From Mycolicibacterium diernhoferi (GTDB lineage Bacteria; Actinomycetota; Actinomycetes; Mycobacteriales; Mycobacteriaceae): a stretch of DNA of 64,000 nucleotides. Where the stretch lies: contig NZ_CP080332.1 in NCBI RefSeq assembly GCF_019456655.1, positions 2,480,001 to 2,544,000 on the forward strand. The letters are read 5' to 3'. Under the pieces are notes generated by a model. That model was given only the letters and a program-made list of their open reading frames with translations, did not search any database and was not told the DNA's origin. Positions 57,413 through 64,000 of the stretch are shown here, one piece after another. Both the position numbers and the translations under genes were made by a program. Every line of letters starts with the position of its first letter. Positions within the stretch are counted from its first letter, which is position 1.

Positions 57413-58540
57413 TCAGGCCAGCAGGCCCGCTGGATCGGTGAACGGCAGGTCCAGGTCGGCGGCCACCTGCTCGGACAGCAGCGCACCCTGATGGGTGGAC
57501 AGGCCCTTCGCGAGAGCGCCGTCCATCCGGCACGCCTGCTGCCAACCATGGTCGGCGAGCTTGAGCACGTAGGGCATGGTGGCGTTGGTCAACGCGAAGG
57601 TGGAGGTGCGCGGCACCGCACCCGGCATGTTCGCGACACAGTAGAAGACCGTGTCGTGTACGGCGTAGGTCGGGTCGTCGTGGGTGGTCGGCCGGGAGTC
57701 CTCGAAGCAGCCACCCTGGTCGATGGCGATGTCCACCAGGACAGCGCCCGGCTTCATGTGCGCGACAAGGGCGTTGCTGATCAGCTTGGGGGCCTTGGCT
57801 CCGGGCACCAGCACCGCCCCGATCACCAGGTCGGCCGACTTGGCCGCCTCTTCGAGGTCCAGGATGGACGAGTACCGGGTCTCGATGCCGCCGCCGAACT
57901 CGCCGTCGATCCTGCGCAACGTGTTGATGTTGACGTCGAACACCGTGACACGGGCACCCATGCCCTTGGCGACCCGGGCGGCGTTGTAACCGGCCACACC
58001 ACCGCCGATGACGACGACCTCGGCCGGTGCCACGCCCGGGACGCCGCCCATCAGCACACCGCGGCCGCCATGGGCCTTCATCAGGTGGTAGGAGCCGACC
58101 TGCGCGGACAACCGGCCGGCGACCTCGCTCATCGGGGCGAGGAGGGGAAGCGCCACCGACCCGTCCGGTCCAGTGGTCTGCACGGTCTCATACGCGATCG
58201 AGGTGGTGCCGGAGGCCAGCAGCGCATCCGTGCACGGCTTGGAGGCGGCCAGATGCAGATAGGTGAACAGGGTCTGGCCCGCGCGCATCCGTGCGTACTC
58301 GGATTCGATCGGTTCCTTCACCTTGAGCAGCAGCTCGGCCTCGGTCCACACCTGTTCGGCGGTCGCGACCATCTCCGCGCCGGCGGCCTTGAAGTCGTTG
58401 TCCGAGATGGCCGATCCGTCACCGGCGCCGGCCTGGATGATGACGTCGTGTCCGCGGCGGGTGAGTTCGGCAACGCCGGCCGGGGTGATGGCGACACGGA
58501 ATTCGTTGTTCTTGATCTCGGTCGGGATGCCGACGAGCAT
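57413..58540 (-). CDS. ald: L-alanine dehydrogenase
   Basis: A 375-residue NAD-dependent enzyme interconverting alanine and pyruvate (and able to reduce glyoxylate in M. tuberculosis). [26 protein letters not shown] is the standard beginning, the Lys/His catalytic region is LLKVKEP and [12 protein letters not shown], the NAD motif is [21 protein letters not shown] and [18 protein letters not shown] is the substrate signature. GGAGCGATC precedes the ATG. Diverges from aldR, which is its regulator in mycobacteria. Confidence 0.97.
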   Translation of the reverse strand: MLVGIPTEIKNNEFRVAITPAGVAELTRRGHDVIIQAGAGDGSAISDNDFKAAGAEMVATAEQVWTEAELLLKVKEPIESEYARMRAGQTLFTYLHLAASKPCTDALLASGTTSIAYETVQTTGPDGSVALPLLAPMSEVAGRLSAQVGSYHLMKAHGGRGVLMGGVPGVAPAEVVVIGGGVAGYNAARVAKGMGARVTVFDVNINTLRRIDGEFGGGIETRYSSILDLEEAAKSADLVIGAVLVPGAKAPKLISNALVAHMKPGAVLVDIAIDQGGCFEDSRPTTHDDPTYAVHDTVFYCVANMPGAVPRTSTFALTNATMPYVLKLADHGWQQACRMDGALAKGLSTHQGALLSEQVAADLDLPFTDPAGLLA

Positions 58541-58594
58541 GATCGCTCCTTGTTGTCGTGTGAGTTCCTCAAGTGTGAAGAACCTTCGGCAAGC

Positions 58595-58611
58595 TGACAA
58601 TGTTTATGTCA
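58595..58611. promoter_or_regulatory. Candidate AldR operator in the ald/aldR gap
   Basis: TGACA-ATGTTTA-TGTCA: perfect 5-base arms with a 7-base AT-rich centre, midway in the 92-base divergent region, 22 bases before the aldR start. Another short inverted pair GAAG-AAC-CTTC lies at 58577-58587. Lrp-type regulators bind several such sites. Confidence 0.5.
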
Positions 58612-58620
58612 AAACTTCGT

Positions 58621-58626
58621 TAGGGT
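58621..58626 (+). promoter_or_regulatory. -10 element of aldR
   Basis: TAGGGT, 6 bases before the ATG at 58633; it decides in favour of that start over GTG 58627. Confidence 0.55.
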
Positions 58627-58632
58627 GTGACT

Positions 58633-59148
58633 ATGGGTGAACAATCCTCGACATCAAAGCCTCGTGGGACGGTTGCCCCGAAGGATGTTCGGCCCTCGGA
58701 TCTCGACGACATCGACCGGCGGATGCTGCTCGCGCTGCACGCGGATGCCCGCATCTCCAACAGCGCGCTGGCCGAGGCGGTCGGCATCGCGCCGTCGACC
58801 TGTCACGGGCGACTACGGCGGTTACAGGAACTCGGGGTGATCCGCGGTTTCTACACCGATATCGATCCGGCGGCGGTCGGCCTGACGCTGCAGGCGATGA
58901 TCTCGGTGAGCCTGAACTCCAACGCGCGTGGCCGGATCCGCGACTTCATCCAGCAGATCCGCCGGCGGCCACAGGTGATGGATGTGTACTTCCTGGCCGG
59001 TGGGGACGACTTCATCCTGCACGTCGCGGCCCGGGACACCGAGGACCTGCGGGCCTTCGTGGTGGAGAACCTCAATGCCGACGCCGATGTGGCCGGCACC
59101 CAGACCTCGCTGATCTTCGAGCATCTGCGCGGGGCGTCCCCGTTGTGA
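58633..59148 (+). CDS. aldR: Lrp/AsnC-family regulator AldR
   Basis: A 171-residue regulator similar to Rv2779c. The helix-turn-helix is in DIDRRMLLALHADARISNSALAEAVGIAPSTCHGRLRRLQELGVIRGF (about 28-75), followed by the RAM effector domain with VMDVYFLAGGDDFILHVAARDTEDL and FVVENL. In mycobacteria AldR controls ald in response to alanine and other amino acids. It has a 25-residue N-terminal extension. The stop overlaps the following GTG by 4 bases. Confidence 0.93.
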   Translation: MGEQSSTSKPRGTVAPKDVRPSDLDDIDRRMLLALHADARISNSALAEAVGIAPSTCHGRLRRLQELGVIRGFYTDIDPAAVGLTLQAMISVSLNSNARGRIRDFIQQIRRRPQVMDVYFLAGGDDFILHVAARDTEDLRAFVVENLNADADVAGTQTSLIFEHLRGASPL

Positions 59149-59995
59149 GCGTCGAGGACGATCTGGTCACCCTGTACGGCGTCGCGCCGGAGGAGTTCAC
59201 CGCGCTGCGCAAGGAATTGGTGGCCGCGGCCAAGAAGCGCGGTGACGAGGACGCGGCGCGCACCATCGCCGCGTCGCGCCGCCCGACGACGGCCGCCTGG
59301 GTGCTCAACCGCCTGGTACGCACCGACGACAGCGTGCGCGCGCGGCTGGGCGGGCTCACCGCGGAGCTCCGCGCGGCGCACGCCGCGATGGACGGGCCGC
59401 GGATCCGCGAGCTGACCCGCACCCAGCGCACGCTGATCGCCGAACTGGTGCGGGCCGCGTTCGAGGCGGCCGAGCTGTCCAACCCGTCCGCCGCGCTGCG
59501 CGAGGATGTCACCGGCACCTTGCAGGCCGCGATCGCCGACCCCGAGGTGGCCGGCCGGCTCGGCAGGTTGGAGAAGGCCGAGCAGTTCTCCGGGTTCGGC
59601 GAGTTCGGGGCGGTCACCGCCACGGCGCCGGCGCGCGCGGCCCGGACCGCGGCACCGGCCAGGCCGAAGGCGCCGGCCCAGCCGACGGTCCCGGCGAAAG
59701 AGCTACGTGCCGCCCGTGCCCGCCGCGATGCCGCCGCCAAGGCGGACGCGGCAGCGCGCAAGGCCGCCGAGAGCGCCGCCGCCGAGGCCGAAGAACTGCG
59801 CACCCGGGCGTCGACGGCGCTGCGGCGCTACCAGAAGATCCTGGACACCCTCAGCGCCGCCGAAGAGGAAATGAACACCGCGACAGCAGAACTCCACGCT
59901 GCGGAGCGTGCCGCGGCGAAGGCCGACGAGGCCGCGGCCAAGGCGGCCGCCGATCTTTCGGAGGCCGAGGACGCGCTGGCCGACCTCGACGCCGG

Positions 59996-59999
<4 letters not shown>
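59145..59999 (+). CDS. Ala-rich coiled-coil protein of unknown function
   Basis: A 284-residue soluble protein. Residues 1-140 are helical, beginning DDLVTLYGVAPEEFTALRKELVAAAKKRGDEDAA and containing TIAASRRPTTAAWVLNRLVR, a recurring motif in actinobacterial proteins of this type. Residues about 160-185 are an Ala/Pro linker, and about 185-284 a long Ala/Glu/Lys/Arg-rich coiled coil. No catalytic motif. It is co-translated with aldR (GTGA overlap). I do not recognise a function; a structural or DNA-associated role is possible. Confidence 0.7.
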
Positions 60000-61988
<1,989 letters not shown>

Positions 61989-61992
<4 letters not shown>

Positions 61993-62438
61993 GGCTGCTG
62001 CTGATCCACCACACGCCGTCCCCGCACTGCCAGGAGATGTTCGAGGCGGTGCTGGCCGGGGCGAGCGATCCCGAGATCGAGGGCGTGGAGGTGGTGCGCC
62101 GGCCCGCGCTGACCTGTTCGGCAGCCGACATGCTGGACGCCGACGGCTACCTGCTCGGCAGCCCGGCCAACCTGGGCTACATCTCCGGGGCGCTCAAGCA
62201 CGCCTTCGACGGGGCCTATTACCAGATCCTCGACTCCACGCGGGGCAGACCGTTCGGCCTCTACCTGCACGGCAACGAGGGCACCGAGGGCGCCGAGCGG
62301 GCGGTCGAGGGCATCACCACCGGACTCGGATGGGTGAAAGCCGCTGAAACCGTGGTGGTATCGGGTAGACCTGGCAAGCACGATCTCGAAGCGTGCTGGA
62401 ATCTCGGCGCGTCGGTAGCTGCACAGTTGATGGAATGA
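61989..62438 (+). CDS. Flavodoxin-like / NAD(P)H-dependent FMN reductase-like protein
   Basis: A 149-residue flavodoxin-fold protein similar to Rv2771c. LLLIHHTPSPHCQEMFEAVLAGA is the first strand and FMN phosphate loop (here HTPSPHC), and DGYLLGSPANLGYISGALKHAFDGAYYQ is the second FMN-contacting segment. Probably a quinone or flavin reductase; substrate unknown. Overlaps the upstream gene by 4 bases. Confidence 0.82.
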
Positions 62439-62446
62439 GGTAGGAA

Positions 62447-62902
62447 ATGCCCGGTTTCGCCGAATTCGCGCTCGCGGGAGCCCCGGTCGCAGGTGGGGCC
62501 CTGCTGGGCCTCGCGGCGGGCAACTTCAAGGGGCCCGACGTCCGCGGATCCATCAAAGCGGACATGGAACTGCTGGCCGCCCTGCCGCCAGAACAGGTGG
62601 AACGCCGGGCCGCGCTGCAGCGATCCATCGACATGCGCATCGACGACATCGTCGCCGCCGTCGAGAAGAACCGCGAGATCCGCCAACTCGCGGCCTCCTA
62701 CAGCGGTAACTGGCGCGATGTCGTGGTGTTCGTCTGCGCGGTGCTGTTCACCATCGTGTGGTGGAACGTCAGCCACGACCGCACCAACTGGACGGTCGTG
62801 TTCATCGTGCTGATCGCGCTGTCGGTGATGGTCGGCATCTACGCGGCGCGCGGCATCTTCCGCGCCCTGGCCACCTTCCGGCACGGCCGGCGCCGGAGGT
62901 AG
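62447..62902 (+). CDS. Conserved membrane protein of unknown function
   Basis: A 151-residue protein. Residues 8-25 are a weak hydrophobic segment (AGAPVAGGALLGLAAGN), residues about 30-85 a charged helical region with PPEQVERRAALQRSIDMRIDDIVAAVEKNREI, and residues 90-140 two strong membrane helices separated by the short loop NVSHDRTNWT; the tail is basic (RHGRRRR). No family recognised. AGGTAGGAA precedes the ATG. Last gene of the dapB group. Confidence 0.7.
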   Translation: MPGFAEFALAGAPVAGGALLGLAAGNFKGPDVRGSIKADMELLAALPPEQVERRAALQRSIDMRIDDIVAAVEKNREIRQLAASYSGNWRDVVVFVCAVLFTIVWWNVSHDRTNWTVVFIVLIALSVMVGIYAARGIFRALATFRHGRRRR

Positions 62903-62903
62903 C

Positions 62904-63641
62904 TCAGCCCAGCCTGTCGCCGAACACCCGCGCCATCGCCTCCCAGTGCCGCTCGGCGGCGGCCTCGTCGTAGGGCGCGTTGTCCGGGACGGCGAAACCG
63001 TGCCCGGCGGGATAGATCTCGACGGTGTGCTCGACACCGGCGGCGGTGAGCGCCTTGTCCAGCGTCTGCGCGTTCTCCGCGGTGAACGAGGCATCCGCCT
63101 CGGCCCCGGCCACGTACACCGCGGCCTGGATCTTGTCGGCCAGCAGGTGCGGGCTGCCCGGATCGTCGGTGACCAGACCGCCGCCGTGGAAGGACATCGC
63201 CGCCGCCACCCGGTCGGGTACGCGTCCGGCGACGATCAGCGAGGTGCGCCCACCCATGCAGTAGCCGGTGGTGCCGAACCGGGTGCCACTGACGTCCGGG
63301 CGCGATTGCAGGTAATCGAAGAAGGCTGCGCCGTCGACGGCCATGATCTCCGGGGTGACGGTGCCGATCATCCCGAACAGCCGGGCGCGCTCCTCGGCGT
63401 CACCGAACACATTGGCCATGTCGAACGGGGCCCAACCCGGGCTGCGGTAGTACACGTCGGGAACCAGCACGACGTAACCGTGCCCGGCCAGCCGGGTGGC
63501 CATCTGGTCGAAGGTGTCCCGGGCGCCGCCGGCGTCGGGGTACATCACCACCGCGGGCCAGGGCCCGTCTCCATCGGGTATCGCAACGCTGACCCGGCAG
63601 GTGCCGTCGGCGGTGGTGATGGTGTCGGTGGTGATCGGCAT
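62904..63641 (-). CDS. Dienelactone hydrolase family protein
   Basis: A 245-residue alpha/beta hydrolase with a cysteine nucleophile. It shows VVMYPDAGGARDTF near the start, the elbow GYCMGG in FGTTGYCMGGRTS (cysteine at about residue 119), AAVYVAGAEADASF with the acidic residue and YPAGHGFAVPD with the catalytic histidine. No signal peptide. Substrate unknown, perhaps a lactone or ester. It converges with the preceding membrane protein gene and diverges from thyA. Confidence 0.9.
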   Translation of the reverse strand: MPITTDTITTADGTCRVSVAIPDGDGPWPAVVMYPDAGGARDTFDQMATRLAGHGYVVLVPDVYYRSPGWAPFDMANVFGDAEERARLFGMIGTVTPEIMAVDGAAFFDYLQSRPDVSGTRFGTTGYCMGGRTSLIVAGRVPDRVAAAMSFHGGGLVTDDPGSPHLLADKIQAAVYVAGAEADASFTAENAQTLDKALTAAGVEHTVEIYPAGHGFAVPDNAPYDEAAAERHWEAMARVFGDRLG

Positions 63642-63671
63642 GGCTTCCGTTCTACCCGACACCGGGGGCCG

Positions 63672-63677
63672 TAAGCT
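63672..63677 (+). promoter_or_regulatory. -10 element of thyA
   Basis: TAAGCT, 6 bases before the GTG at 63684; supports a leaderless thyA message. Confidence 0.5.
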
Positions 63678-63683
63678 GGCGAC

Positions 63684-64000
63684 GTGCCCATCGCGACCCC
63701 GTACGAGGATCTGCTGCGCCTGGTGATGGAGCAGGGAACGCCGAAGTCAGACCGGACCGGCACCGGCACCCGCAGCGTGTTCGGTCATCAGCTGCGCTAC
63801 GACCTGACGGCCGGGTTCCCGCTGATCACCACCAAGAAGGTGCACACCAAATCGGTGATCTACGAGTTGCTGTGGTTCCTGCGCGGCGACTCGAACGTGC
63901 GCTGGCTGCAAGAGCACGGCGTCACCATCTGGGACGAATGGGCCTCGGACACAGGAGATCTGGGACCGGTCTACGGCGTGCAGTGGCGGTCCTGGCCGAC
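63684..64000 (+). CDS. thyA: Thymidylate synthase, N-terminal part
   Basis: The first 105 codons of ThyA, which methylates dUMP to dTMP with methylenetetrahydrofolate. Visible: [37 protein letters not shown] with the phosphate-binding arginine of [34 protein letters not shown] and [22 protein letters not shown], all matching M. tuberculosis Rv2764c. The catalytic cysteine lies beyond the right edge of the window. GTG start is set by the -10 element upstream. Confidence 0.95.
   Translation, partial: MPIATPYEDLLRLVMEQGTPKSDRTGTGTRSVFGHQLRYDLTAGFPLITTKKVHTKSVIYELLWFLRGDSNVRWLQEHGVTIWDEWASDTGDLGPVYGVQWRSWP

Overview
The window is a gene-dense, high-G+C actinobacterial chromosome segment, almost certainly from a fast-growing non-tuberculous Mycobacterium (Mycolicibacterium). 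Reasons: mycothione reductase, EfpA, PptT, LppU, EchA16, an antigen 85 paralogue, PepR and a long run of gene order that I recognise (inverted) from the Rv2868c-Rv2764c part of M. tuberculosis. I see no rRNA, tRNA, insertion sequence, prophage or CRISPR array, and no gene-free stretch longer than about 260 bases.

Layout. 1-7.3 kb: end of ispG, a GNAT enzyme, a penicillin-binding lipoprotein, a DUF1707 envelope protein, a thioesterase diverging from map, cobQ and a lipoprotein. 7.3-13.0 kb: an operon of glnA4, a class I amidotransferase, aldC, a short-chain dehydrogenase and a FadR-type regulator that looks like gamma-glutamylation-dependent amine (possibly ethanolamine) catabolism. 13.0-16.8 kb: an ArsR sensor, a methyltransferase and a CbiMNQO cobalt/nickel transporter. 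16.8-21.2 kb: mtr and a lipase-like hydrolase diverging from mqo. 21.2-26.3 kb: cobalamin/sirohaem genes (chelatase I/D fusion, cobO, cobB, cysG), then efpA and proS.

29.9-39 kb: a ferritin-like pair, then the rimP-nusA-ylxR-infB-rbfA-cnpB-dinF translation/transcription cluster. 39-43.9 kb: an antigen-85-like protein where M. tuberculosis has the ugp transporter, echA16, DUF2277 and DUF1802 genes, a CocE/NonD hydrolase and a DUF3558 protein. 44-50 kb: metallophosphoesterase, pptT, truB, an SRPBCC protein, mntR diverging from ribF, rpsO and lppU. 50.2-64 kb: pnp with a perfect intrinsic terminator, a Rieske-glutamate-synthase fusion gene, pepR, a class A beta-lactamase, a glyoxalase-like protein, ald/aldR, an Ala-rich coiled-coil protein, a META-domain lipoprotein diverging from dapB, three small conserved genes, a dienelactone hydrolase and the start of thyA.

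The cobalt importer at 14-17 kb can feed the cobalamin genes at 5 and 21-26 kb. A repeated architectural feature is a TANNNT -10 element 6-8 bases before the start codon (about 22 genes), the signature of leaderless mycobacterial transcripts; I used it to choose many starts. Several divergent intergenic regions carry perfect palindromes that look like operators (paaI/map, mntR/ribF, ald/aldR). Family assignments rest on reading motifs and remembered homologues, not on searches.
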